Notes under the pieces: generated by a model
Databases searched by the model: none
What the model was told of the DNA's origin: nothing
What the model saw: only the letters and a program-made list of their open reading frames with translations
Part shown: positions 1 to 5,065 of the stretch, piece by piece
Position numbering within the stretch: position 1 is the stretch's first letter
Layout: each line of letters begins with the position of its first letter
Made by a program: the position numbers and the translations under genes
Source of the DNA: Planctomycetaceae bacterium
Lineage (GTDB): Bacteria; Planctomycetota; Planctomycetia; Pirellulales; Thermoguttaceae
NCBI GenBank assembly: GCA_015062085.1
Contig: SUVI01000095.1
Location: 1 to 16,695, forward strand
Direction of reading: 5' to 3'
DNA length: 16,695 nt

Positions 1-282
1 GGTTCGGCATTCCCGAATTCGGAATGGGACGGCGGGAAGAAATGGACATTTACCAACGTTCTCTTTGACCGTCCGGAACTCAGTCCATGCCTGGAAAAGA
101 TGGACAAAAATTCGACACAGTACGCACAGGCGGTCGAGATCATCCGAACGGGCGCGAAACGCATGAACGAGCGCACGCGCGCCGACATGCCGAATTTCCA
201 GATGCGCGACCCCGACGACCTCCAGCGTCTCGAGAAATACGACCGATGCTTCATCGACCTGATGAATCAGAGAAGAAAGTAG
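1..282 (+). CDS. C-terminal fragment of a large protein, possibly HZS_alpha-like
   Basis: The frame is open from the first base and ends at TAG 280-282, giving 93 residues of a protein whose start lies outside the window. An internal ATG at 100 exists, but the frame continues upstream without a stop, so this is read as a 5'-truncated gene. The tail is charged and helical, with a pattern of F-x-R-P-E-L-S, then Y and I spaced along a helix, then R-A-D-M-P-x-F, then a final Arg/Lys-rich helix with K-Y. This pattern resembles, from memory, the tail of large planctomycete proteins carrying the hydrazine synthase alpha middle domain (F-x-x-P-E-x-S ... R-x-D-M-P-G-F ... Y). That link is an inference from one motif and could be wrong. 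The strong terminator at 354-385 closes the transcript. Confidence 0.75.
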   Translation, partial: GSAFPNSEWDGGKKWTFTNVLFDRPELSPCLEKMDKNSTQYAQAVEIIRTGAKRMNERTRADMPNFQMRDPDDLQRLEKYDRCFIDLMNQRRK

Positions 283-353
283 TTTTTCTTTTCGCGCAAA
301 GGCGCAAAGAGGAAAAAACAAAAATTTAGGACCAAATCATACGAAGACCTTCC

Positions 354-385
354 CCTGCGTGTCGAAATGGCACGCAGGTTTTTTA
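354..385 (+). terminator. Rho-independent terminator
   Basis: An 8-bp perfect stem CCTGCGTG / CACGCAGG (354-361 with 371-378) encloses a 9-nt loop and is followed by seven bases TTTTTTA. It sits 72 bp after the stop of the first gene. Its CTGCG core recurs in other hairpins of the window. Confidence 0.88.
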
Positions 386-482
386 TTGGCGCACTGGCCG
401 TTTTTACGTCTGTTTGATGAAATGTTTTATGAGTCTCTTTCTTTTTTAGTTCTTCCGGCAAGCGCGTACCGATCTGGTCCGA

Positions 483-696
483 TTTTACCACTGAGAGCGC
501 AGAAGAAACGCAGAAACACACTGAAAAGAAAGAAAAAAGGCACAGTAAACGTGCCCTGACACGAATTTTACGGAAAACACCAAAAGAAGCAAATGGATTT
601 TCAAAAATTAAAAAATGTTTGCACGATCTGTTTTTACTTCTTTTTGCATTAATATCAGTATTTCTCTGCGAGGTTTCAGTATATTCAGTGGTAAAA
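483..696. repeat. Inverted pair of a 12-bp intergenic repeat
   Basis: TTTTACCACTGA at 483-494 recurs as its exact reverse complement TCAGTGGTAAAA at 685-696. Similarity continues to the left of the first copy, where a GTACC block (467-471) also precedes the other copy when read on the minus strand, with a roughly 10-bp length difference. To the right, both copies run into imperfect CAGA/GAAA phrases. This looks like two decayed copies of one intergenic repeat in opposite orientation, about 190 bp apart, and not like a functional hairpin. Confidence 0.5.
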
Positions 697-787
697 CTGG
701 TACGCAGTTGCCAGAAGGATCTTCTTTTTTTTAAAAAAATAAAAAAAATCTTGTAAAACAGGAAAAAATATTTCCAAATATAGTGTA

Positions 788-806
788 GGCCAAGATGAGC
801 TTGGTC
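788..806 (+). promoter_or_regulatory. 5' leader hairpin before the 72-aa gene
   Basis: GGCCAAG (788-794) pairs with CTTGGTC (800-806) around the loop ATGAG, with one G-T pair. If transcription begins just after TATAGT at 779-784, the hairpin would sit at the very 5' end of the message, where it could protect it from decay. Role inferred only. Confidence 0.4.
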
Positions 807-846
807 AAACTTAGTCACACTTTTAAGAAAAAAAGGAGAATTTCCA

Positions 847-1065
847 ATGTCCGTACATTCCGCATTAGCCCAAGCCGCTACCCGTCCCGAAGTCATTAAC
901 GCTGCAAGCGCCGTCGCCGGTACCGCTGCCGCAACTGCCGCATCTGCCGCCGGCACAGCCGTTAGCGCCGTTGGCACAGTCGTAGCCGTCGCCACTCCTA
1001 TTGTCCTGCCTGCCCTCGCGGTCGGCGGTCTGGTTTGGGGCATCTGCTCGCTGCTTGATGACTAA
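847..1065 (+). CDS. Small Ala/Gly-rich hydrophobic protein (72 aa), unknown function
   Basis: I do not recognise this family. The ATG at 847 is preceded by AAGGAG at a good distance, and no longer in-frame start is plausible. About a third of the residues are Ala. After a short polar N-terminus (residues 1-18), residues about 20-68 form one long apolar stretch with Gly and Ala at short intervals, as in glycine-zipper membrane helices. It could span a membrane once as a long helix or twice as a hairpin. The C-terminus is acidic (LLDD). There is no signal cleavage site. It lies 116 bp upstream of a YbjN-family gene on the same strand, with a large hairpin between them. The composition would suit a membrane-active or self-assembling peptide, but no motif fixes a role. 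Confidence 0.75.
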   Translation: MSVHSALAQAATRPEVINAASAVAGTAAATAASAAGTAVSAVGTVVAVATPIVLPALAVGGLVWGICSLLDD

Positions 1066-1077
1066 ATGCCAATTCCT

Positions 1078-1126
1078 GGATGCGGTCCTTTCCGCAAAGT
1101 ACCATTTACAAAAAAGGTCCGCATCC
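1078..1126 (+). promoter_or_regulatory. Long hairpin between the 72-aa gene and the YbjN gene
   Basis: GGATGCGGTCC (1078-1088) pairs with GGTCCGCATCC (1116-1126), giving 10 of 11 pairs with one T-T mismatch, around a 27-nt loop. No T-run follows, so it is not a canonical terminator. It starts 13 bp after one stop codon and ends 55 bp before the next start. It may act as an mRNA stability or processing element, or as an attenuator that separates expression of the two genes. Confidence 0.6.
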
Positions 1127-1181
1127 TCCCGGTTTCCACTATCTGTCAACATTGACCCCTAATTTTATCGGAGTACTATCC

Positions 1182-1637
1182 ATGAACATCATGAACACCG
1201 TCGAACAGTTCCTTCACGAATCCAACTGGAAATATGATGATTCCCGAAAAAGTGCCGGCATTTTAAGCACAGACATTCAAGGAAAAAACAGTTCCTATAA
1301 ACTCTATCTTCTCGGCAGCGATGAGAGACAGACACTGCGGGTCTTTGCAATGCTGAATACCGTGATCCCGGAAGACAGACGAAATGACATTGCTGAATTC
1401 TTCATTCGATGCAATTACATTTACCAGATGGGACGCCTCGACATGGATTACTCTGATGGAAACGTGCGTTTCACGTGGGGAGTCGATGTAAACGGCAGCG
1501 AACTGACTTCAAAAATGGTCCAGACGATGGTTTACACCGCTGTACACTGTCTCGATAACACGCAGCCGTATATCTTGCGGATCTGCTATGGAGATCTGTC
1601 ACCGAAAGAAGCATTTGATGTATGGAAAAACAATTGA
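1182..1637 (+). CDS. YbjN-domain protein (151 aa)
   Basis: This matches the YbjN family (Pfam PF10722, often labelled putative sensory transduction regulator), whose members are single-domain cytosolic alpha/beta proteins, some fused to or acting with chaperones. Visible family features are an N-terminal helix ending in W-K-Y, a strand pair around residues 25-55, then P-E-D-R-R-x-D-I-A-E-F-F-x-R-C-N-Y, then G-x-L-D-M-D-Y-S-D-G-x-V-R-F (residues about 83-96), then a long C-terminal helical part with D-x-x-P. The start is placed at ATG 1182 because GGAG stands 7 bp upstream and the domain begins here; the frame is open further upstream but includes the hairpin. The exact function of the family is not established. 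Its stop codon lies within a 13-bp tandem duplication. Confidence 0.8.
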   Translation: MNIMNTVEQFLHESNWKYDDSRKSAGILSTDIQGKNSSYKLYLLGSDERQTLRVFAMLNTVIPEDRRNDIAEFFIRCNYIYQMGRLDMDYSDGNVRFTWGVDVNGSELTSKMVQTMVYTAVHCLDNTQPYILRICYGDLSPKEAFDVWKNN

Positions 1638-1650
1638 GAAAAACAATTGA
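1625..1650. repeat. 13-bp tandem duplication across a stop codon
   Basis: GAAAAACAATTGA occurs twice back to back (1625-1637 and 1638-1650). The first copy carries the TGA stop of the YbjN gene. Because the unit is 13 bp long, the duplication places a second TGA in another frame and leaves the protein end unchanged. Confidence 0.85.
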
Positions 1651-1752
1651 GCAGACAGCCTTGCCGAAACACCTTGTCTTCTCTTTTTCAGAAATGAGCA
1701 TCAAAGAGAAAAGAAAAGGCGGCACCGAGAGATCGCGCAAAGTTAAAATTTC

Positions 1753-1778
1753 CCCTGCGTTTCTCAAATAGCGCAGGG
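1753..1778. terminator. CTGCG-core hairpin, terminator-like
   Basis: CCCTGCG (1753-1759) pairs perfectly with CGCAGGG (1772-1778) around a 12-nt loop. It lies 115 bp after the YbjN stop. There is no clean T-run on the plus side, while AAATTTTAA precedes it. The stem is nearly the same as those at 354-385 and 3332-3370, so it is probably a degenerate or weak terminator. Confidence 0.45.
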
Positions 1779-1814
1779 AGATCTTCCTCGGCAGATCAAA
1801 AAATTTCCTGTTTT

Positions 1815-1843
1815 TTCAATTTTTAGAAAAAAATTTGCATAAT
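1815..1843 (+). promoter_or_regulatory. Weak candidate promoter for the small-ORF cluster
   Basis: CATAAT (1838-1843, five of six matches to the -10 consensus) lies in an A/T-rich tract 17 bp after TTCAAT (1815-1820, three of six matches). It is the best promoter-like site upstream of the run of small genes that starts at 1905, but AT-rich DNA makes chance matches likely. Confidence 0.3.
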
Positions 1844-1904
1844 ACATCCTGACTGGAAAACATTATTAAGTAAAACATTGCCAACAACATGAAAGGAGCC
1901 AGAT

Positions 1905-1988
1905 ATGAATATTTATAAAAATTATGTTAAATGCATCGATCGTCCAATGGAAATTTTTATTCCCCCTCTTTCGGATGAAAATTTTTGA
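1905..1988 (+). CDS. Small protein, 27 aa, unknown
   Basis: This short frame runs from ATG 1905 to TGA 1986-1988 and is preceded by AAAGGAG at 7-bp spacing, as good a ribosome site as that of any known gene here. The N-terminus is MNIYKNYVKC and the rest is mixed, with a Pro pair and an acidic end (SDENF). It has no homology that I recognise. It is the first of five RBS-led tiny frames in a row on this strand. Support is the ribosome site and the context only. Confidence 0.45.
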   Translation: MNIYKNYVKCIDRPMEIFIPPLSDENF

Positions 1989-2046
1989 TCTGAAAGTTAC
2001 CGGATTTTCCAATTCCATTCATATCACATAACGAAAGGAGTATATC

Positions 2047-2163
2047 ATGACCATTTTCGGAAAAATCGTACGAACGGCTGTTATCTCGCTTCTTATGCCA
2101 GGACTCATTCATATCGATTTCGATTTCGATGAGATCCTGGGCGATGTGATCGACGAATTGTAG
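2047..2163 (+). CDS. Small protein, 38 aa, amphipathic, unknown
   Basis: The ATG at 2047 follows AAAGGAG with 7-bp spacing. The first half is basic and apolar (MTIFGKIVRTAVISLLMPGL). The second half is acidic, with alternating Asp and large apolar residues (IDFDFDEILGDVIDEL). The early F-G followed by I/V/L residues and the acidic helical end recall the 16-aa peptides encoded by the repeats 98 bp downstream, so it may be a larger member of the same group. No known family is recognised. Confidence 0.5.
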   Translation: MTIFGKIVRTAVISLLMPGLIHIDFDFDEILGDVIDEL

Positions 2164-2260
2164 GCATGCCAAAATACTTACTGGCTCCGATCTCACACAA
2201 ACGTACAATAGAGACAATATCTGTCTCAAAAAAATTCATTCACACACAGGAGAATATAGC

Positions 2261-2311
2261 ATGTTCGGTCTTTTGCTTGGATGTCTCATTGACATCATCC
2301 TTGAGGGCTAA
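2261..2311 (+). CDS. 16-aa peptide, repeat copy 1
   Basis: The product is MFGLLLGCLIDIILEG. AGGAG lies 8 bp before the ATG. It differs from the other two copies at residues 4 (Leu for Ile) and 7 (Gly for Glu), which lowers its negative charge. It is expected to form a short apolar helix with an acidic side. Function unknown. It could be a membrane-active peptide, as in type I toxin families, or a leader peptide. Confidence 0.5.
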   Translation: MFGLLLGCLIDIILEG

Positions 2312-2337
2312 GCTCCTCACATTTCAAACACAAGGCA

Positions 2338-2376
2338 GACCTTTCTGCATGGCTGTTCCGGCAAAAAGGTCCCTTT
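2338..2376 (+). terminator. Terminator-like hairpin of repeat copy 1 (also in copies 2 and 3)
   Basis: GACCTTTCTGC (2338-2348) pairs with GCAAAAAGGTC (2361-2371), 10 of 11 pairs, around a 12-nt loop, followed by CCTTT. The same structure recurs at 2492-2530 and 2646-2684. Each peptide frame therefore has its own 3' hairpin, which could end, pause or stabilise a short message. The T-run is short, so termination is probably partial. Confidence 0.55.
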
Positions 2377-2414
2377 AAAATCGGGTTTATCAACGTCACA
2401 CAGGAGAATATAGC

Positions 2415-2465
2415 ATGTTCGGTATTTTGCTTGAATGTCTCATTGACATCATCCTTGAGGGCTAA
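2415..2465 (+). CDS. 16-aa acidic amphipathic peptide, repeat copy 2
   Basis: The product is MFGILLECLIDIILEG. Glu7, Asp11 and Glu15 are spaced by four residues, so on an alpha helix they form a single acidic stripe and all other faces are apolar. AGGAG lies 8 bp upstream. It is identical to copy 3, so either the peptide is conserved or the duplication is very recent. Function unknown. Confidence 0.55.
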   Translation: MFGILLECLIDIILEG

Positions 2466-2568
2466 GCTCCTCATATCTCAAACACAAGGCAGACCTTTCT
2501 GCATGGCTGTTCCGGCAAAAAGGTCCCTTTAAAATCGGGTTTATCAACGTCACACAGGAGAATATAGC

Positions 2569-2619
2569 ATGTTCGGTATTTTGCTTGAATGTCTCATTGA
2601 CATCATCCTTGAGGGCTAA
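2569..2619 (+). CDS. 16-aa acidic amphipathic peptide, repeat copy 3
   Basis: The product is identical to copy 2, MFGILLECLIDIILEG, with the same ribosome site. This is the last unit of the array. Its 3' hairpin is kept, but the sequence after it is unique and leads to a separate CCGGC-TTT-GCCGG hairpin. Function unknown. Confidence 0.55.
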   Translation: MFGILLECLIDIILEG

Positions 2620-2708
2620 GCTCCTCATATCTCAAACACAAGGCAGACCTTTCTGCATGGCGGTTCCGGCAAAAAGGTCTCCTTAAAATCAGTATTCCGA
2701 ATAACCAC

Positions 2709-2724
2709 CCGGCTTTGCCGGTTT
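2709..2724 (+). terminator. Small hairpin closing the repeat array
   Basis: CCGGC-TTT-GCCGG (2709-2721) is a perfect 5-bp GC stem with a 3-nt loop followed by TTT. It stands just beyond the end of the last repeat and could be the terminator of the array or simply a stable hairpin. Confidence 0.4.
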
Positions 2725-2832
2725 CAGTCTGGTCTGATTTGTAAGGTGAAGTATTGACGGAATAAGCCGCAAACAGATGTTCGGCATTCCATCTTTTATT
2801 GTTTTTCAACTTTTACACGAAAGGCATTCACT

Positions 2833-3324
2833 ATGAACATTAAGAAAGTTTTCATCATGGTACTTTTTTCGCTCGTCTGCTTCCCTCTCTATGCGCTGGC
2901 AGAAAACGATGATGAAGGTCAAAAATATTACGAAAAAGGTATGAGATACTGGAATAGAATGCAAGAATCAACAGGAAAACTTCGTGAAGCATACCACACC
3001 AAAGCCAGTGTTGCATTTGCAATGGGAGCGAAGAAGTATGATCCTGATTGTATGTTTATGGCTGGTGAATGTGAGATGGCATACGGATTGGAACACTGGG
3101 GATATGCAATTGAATCTTTTCTTGAAGCTGAAAATTATTTTACGAACGCAGAACAATACTATGCAAATCAATTAATTTCTGCAGAAGACAATGGAGAATC
3201 AATAGAAGAAATAGAAGCTAAAATAAAAAAGGCTGCCCAAAGAGCAAAAGATGCCAATGAGACATGGAAGAATGCCAACAATGCCCTACTCTTGAGATCC
3301 GGAATAACCACACCGCTATTCTAA
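2833..3324 (+). CDS. Secreted helical-repeat (TPR/Sel1-like) protein, 163 aa
   Basis: Residues 1-23 are a clear Sec signal peptide: K-K near the start, an apolar core, then A-L-A before E24, which suits signal peptidase I. The mature part is helical and rich in Tyr, Glu, Lys and Asn. Its Y-Y-E-K-G-M-x-Y-W and A-Y-H-T-K-A-S-V-A-F-A-M-G-A motifs resemble tetratricopeptide or Sel1 helices at residues about 30-100. The last third is a Glu/Lys/Ala-rich likely coiled coil. No catalytic motif is visible. It probably acts as a periplasmic or surface binding protein. GAAAGG lies 8 bp before the ATG. Codon use is more AT-rich than in the housekeeping genes nearby. The bidirectional terminator at 3332-3370 follows it. 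Confidence 0.8.
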   Translation: MNIKKVFIMVLFSLVCFPLYALAENDDEGQKYYEKGMRYWNRMQESTGKLREAYHTKASVAFAMGAKKYDPDCMFMAGECEMAYGLEHWGYAIESFLEAENYFTNAEQYYANQLISAEDNGESIEEIEAKIKKAAQRAKDANETWKNANNALLLRSGITTPLF

Positions 3325-3331
3325 TTTTCCC

Positions 3332-3370
3332 AAATCCCCCTGCGTGTGTGACGCGCAGGGGGATTTTTTT
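3332..3370. terminator. Bidirectional terminator between convergent genes
   Basis: AAATCCCCCTGCG (3332-3344) pairs perfectly over 13 bp with CGCAGGGGGATTT (3354-3366), and a run of T continues to 3370 on the plus side. The A-rich 5' flank gives a weaker T-stretch on the minus side. It lies between the secreted protein gene (+) and hisG (-) and can serve both. Confidence 0.92.
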
Positions 3371-3392
3371 AGGGTGGTGTACCGCGGGGGTG

Positions 3393-4265
3393 TTAGCCGA
3401 TGATCTTGCTCATCGGGAGTTCGACGATTCCTGTGGCTCCGGCTTCGAGGAGGCGCGGGATGAGGTCGCGGACTTCGGAACTCTTGACCACCGTGTTGAT
3501 GGCGACCCAGTTGTCGTCCACCAGATTGCTCATGGTCGGCTTCTGCAGCGCGGGCAGGATGTCGATGACCTTCAGAAGGCAGGTGCGCTCCACGTTCATC
3601 GTGAGGTACACATTCTGCTCGGCAGCCATCGCGCCCTTGAGCATCGTGACGATATTCTGGATCTTCTTCTGCTTCCACGGATCATTCCAGGCCGCGTGGT
3701 TCGCGATGAAGCGGGTCGTGCTCTGGAGCACTTCGTCCACGATGCGCAGATTGTTCGCACGCAGGGAACTTCCCGTTTCCGTCACTTCCACGATGGCGTC
3801 CGCGAGTTTCGGCGGTTTGACTTCGGTGGCGCCCCAGCTGAATTCGACTTTCGCCTTGACGCCGTTTGCCGCGAGGTAATTCGTGGTCAGGTTCATGACT
3901 TCGGTCGCGATGCGCTTTCCTTCCAGGTCCTTGACGGTCTGGACGGGCGAATCTTCCGGCACACAGAGGACCCAGCGAACGGGACGGCGGCTGACTTTGG
4001 AGAAGATCAGCTCTTCTACTTCGTAGACGTCCGCGCCGGTCTCGATGATCCAGTCATGACCGGTCAGTCCGGCATCCAGAACGCCGTTTTCCACGTAACG
4101 GGCCATTTCCTGCGCACGGATGGACATGCACTCGATCTCAACGTCGTCGATGGTCGGATAGTAGCTGCGGGACTGGAACTTGATCTTCCAGCCGGCACGA
4201 TTGAACAGTTCCGCAGTCGCTTCCTGAAGACTCCCGGCGGGGATCCCCAATTTCAAAACTGGCAT
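3393..4265 (-). CDS. hisG: ATP phosphoribosyltransferase, long form
   Basis: Catalyses the first step of histidine synthesis, joining ATP and PRPP to give phosphoribosyl-ATP, in the cytosol. At 290 aa it is the long form, which carries its own C-terminal regulatory PII-like domain (residues about 215-290) and does not need HisZ. Visible signatures are D-A-G-L-T-G-H-D-W at 64-72 and the PRPP loop with E-T-G-S-S-L-R-A-N at 163-171. AGAGAGGAA lies just before the ATG. It is the second gene of an operon with hisI, 68 bp downstream of it. The long form is known to be feedback-inhibited by histidine; no leader attenuator is visible here. Confidence 0.95.
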   Translation of the reverse strand: MPVLKLGIPAGSLQEATAELFNRAGWKIKFQSRSYYPTIDDVEIECMSIRAQEMARYVENGVLDAGLTGHDWIIETGADVYEVEELIFSKVSRRPVRWVLCVPEDSPVQTVKDLEGKRIATEVMNLTTNYLAANGVKAKVEFSWGATEVKPPKLADAIVEVTETGSSLRANNLRIVDEVLQSTTRFIANHAAWNDPWKQKKIQNIVTMLKGAMAAEQNVYLTMNVERTCLLKVIDILPALQKPTMSNLVDDNWVAINTVVKSSEVRDLIPRLLEAGATGIVELPMSKIIG

Positions 4266-4333
4266 AGTATTCCTCTCTGATTCTTTCTCAAAATTCCCAA
4301 TTTTTCTTTTTCGATTTTCCCGAAAGTACCGTC

Positions 4334-4735
4334 CTACTTTTTCTTGTAGACTTCGGCCGGGTCAAAAATGCGTTCGCCGACGATCTCAAAGGAATTGTCT
4401 GCGGGATCGACCTTACGGAAGAAGCAGCTCTGGTATCCTTCATGGCACGCGGAACCGCCGATCTGCTCCACTTTCAGCAGGATCGCGTCGCGGTCGCAGT
4501 CGATGAAGATCTCTTTCACGAGCTGGACGTTTCCGCTTTCTTCCCCTTTTCTCCAAAGCTTCTGACGGCTGCGGCTGAAATAGACAGCACGGCCGGTCGC
4601 CAGAGTCTCATCGTAGCTTTCCTCGTTCATGTACGCCAACATCAGGACGGTACCGGTCGCGGCATCCTGAGCGATGGTGGTGACCAGACCGCCGCACTTG
4701 GCGAAATCAGGGCGAATCATATTTTTTTCAGTCAT
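4334..4735 (-). CDS. hisI: Phosphoribosyl-AMP cyclohydrolase
   Basis: Opens the purine ring of phosphoribosyl-AMP, the third step of histidine synthesis, as a zinc/magnesium-dependent cytosolic homodimer. The 133-aa protein is the stand-alone cyclohydrolase, with no fused HisE pyrophosphatase domain. Visible motifs are Y-F-S-R-S-R-x-x-L-W-x-K-G-E-x-S-G at 52-68, the metal-binding D-C-D-R-D at 79-83, and C97/C104 in [15 protein letters not shown] lies 6 bp before the ATG. It is the first gene of the hisI-hisG pair and has a good promoter at 4792-4819. The other his genes are not in the window. Confidence 0.95.
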   Translation of the reverse strand: MTEKNMIRPDFAKCGGLVTTIAQDAATGTVLMLAYMNEESYDETLATGRAVYFSRSRQKLWRKGEESGNVQLVKEIFIDCDRDAILLKVEQIGGSACHEGYQSCFFRKVDPADNSFEIVGERIFDPAEVYKKK

Positions 4736-4791
4736 TTTGAACCTCGCATTCTCCGGGGGTAAATTCCCAAAAATTCAATAGCTTGTTCCAC

Positions 4792-4819
4792 ATTATACCA
4801 CATTTCGTTTTTTTGTCAT
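4792..4819 (-). promoter_or_regulatory. Promoter of hisI-hisG
   Basis: On the minus strand, ATGACA (4819-4814, five of six matches) stands 16 bp before a perfect TATAAT (4797-4792). The predicted start near 4785 gives a leader of about 50 nt. TATAATGTGG also occurs in the top6B promoter. Confidence 0.8.
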
Positions 4820-5065
4820 GGGGTGGGTAGGGCTTCTTGCGGGAATATCTTCATTAATTTTTCAGATTTTGGCAATAAAAGGGCTTTTGCCGGCACAGAC
4901 CGAGCTCCCGCAGCCGCTTCTTTTTTTGAAAATCAGCTCCGAGGTCCAGTTCCTGCAAAATGAGCCGAAATTCGCTCTTGACAGTTTTCGAAAAATACGC
5001 TAGAGTTTTTTTCTGGAAAGAAATTTTATTTGAAGATCGAGCGCGTCTCAGGAACCTCAAACCCC
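4820..5065. other. Divergent intergenic region between hisI and the flagellar operon
   Basis: No gene is supported between hisI (-) and the next plus-strand gene, 330 bp in all. Besides the two divergent promoters it holds a hairpin GGCAA...TTGCC with a one-base bulge near 4870-4890, which has no T-run, and a TGCGGGA/TCCCGCA inverted pair about 60 bp apart. A 61-codon frame at 4818-5003 lacks a ribosome site and contains the promoter, so it was not called. Confidence 0.6.
4978..5006 (+). promoter_or_regulatory. Promoter of the flagellar operon
   Basis: A perfect TTGACA (4978-4983) stands 17 bp before TAGAGT (5001-5006, four of six matches). It is the only good promoter upstream of the five-gene run ending with fliJ. 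It looks like a housekeeping sigma site, not a sigma-54 or sigma-28 flagellar site. Confidence 0.65.

Larger units (their letters stand above)
283..846. other. AT-rich gene-free stretch with repeat relics
   Basis: No convincing gene is present in these 564 bp. The candidate frames here (359-559 on plus, 267-1043 on minus) lack a ribosome site, overlap the terminator or run antisense to a better gene. The stretch holds the terminator at 354-385 and a short phrase GCGCAAAGGCGCAAAGAGG near 293-312. It also holds two inverted copies of TTTTACCACTGA (483-494 and 685-696) and runs of A and T near 721-750. Both phrases resemble short degenerate intergenic repeats that I have seen in many environmental bacteria. 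A TATAGT hexamer at 779-784 could be a -10 box for the next gene, but no good -35 stands at the right distance. Confidence 0.6.
2243..2690 (+). repeat. Three tandem 154-bp repeats, each a peptide mini-gene
   Basis: The period is exactly 154 bp: the three start codons are at 2261, 2415 and 2569. Each unit holds CACACAGGAGAATATAGC, a 16-codon frame, a small hairpin around the stop codon, and a second hairpin followed by a short T-run. Copies 2 and 3 are almost identical over the coding part. Copy 1 differs from copy 2 by two coding and two non-coding substitutions. Copy 3 diverges at its end (CTCC for CCCT after the stem, then unique sequence after about 2690). High identity of non-coding as well as coding parts points to recent duplication. 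Confidence 0.93.

Noticed and set aside
359..559. 66-codon plus-strand frame after the first terminator
   Set aside because: It begins inside the terminator hairpin, has no ribosome site and covers the degenerate repeat.
267..1043. 258-codon minus-strand frame across the AT-rich region
   Set aside because: It is antisense to the well-supported 72-aa gene, spans a strong terminator and A/T runs, and its composition is that of non-coding DNA read through.
2243..2690. CRISPR array
   Set aside because: The units are 154 bp with no short repeat-spacer structure, and the whole unit, including the coding part, repeats.
847..3324. Mobile element or prophage carrying the small-gene cluster
   Set aside because: No transposase, integrase, terminal inverted repeats, tRNA or attachment-like flanks are visible; only AT-rich composition suggests accessory DNA.
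4818..5003. 61-codon frame with an apolar start between hisI and the flagellar operon
   Set aside because: No ribosome site, and it contains the flagellar operon -35 box.
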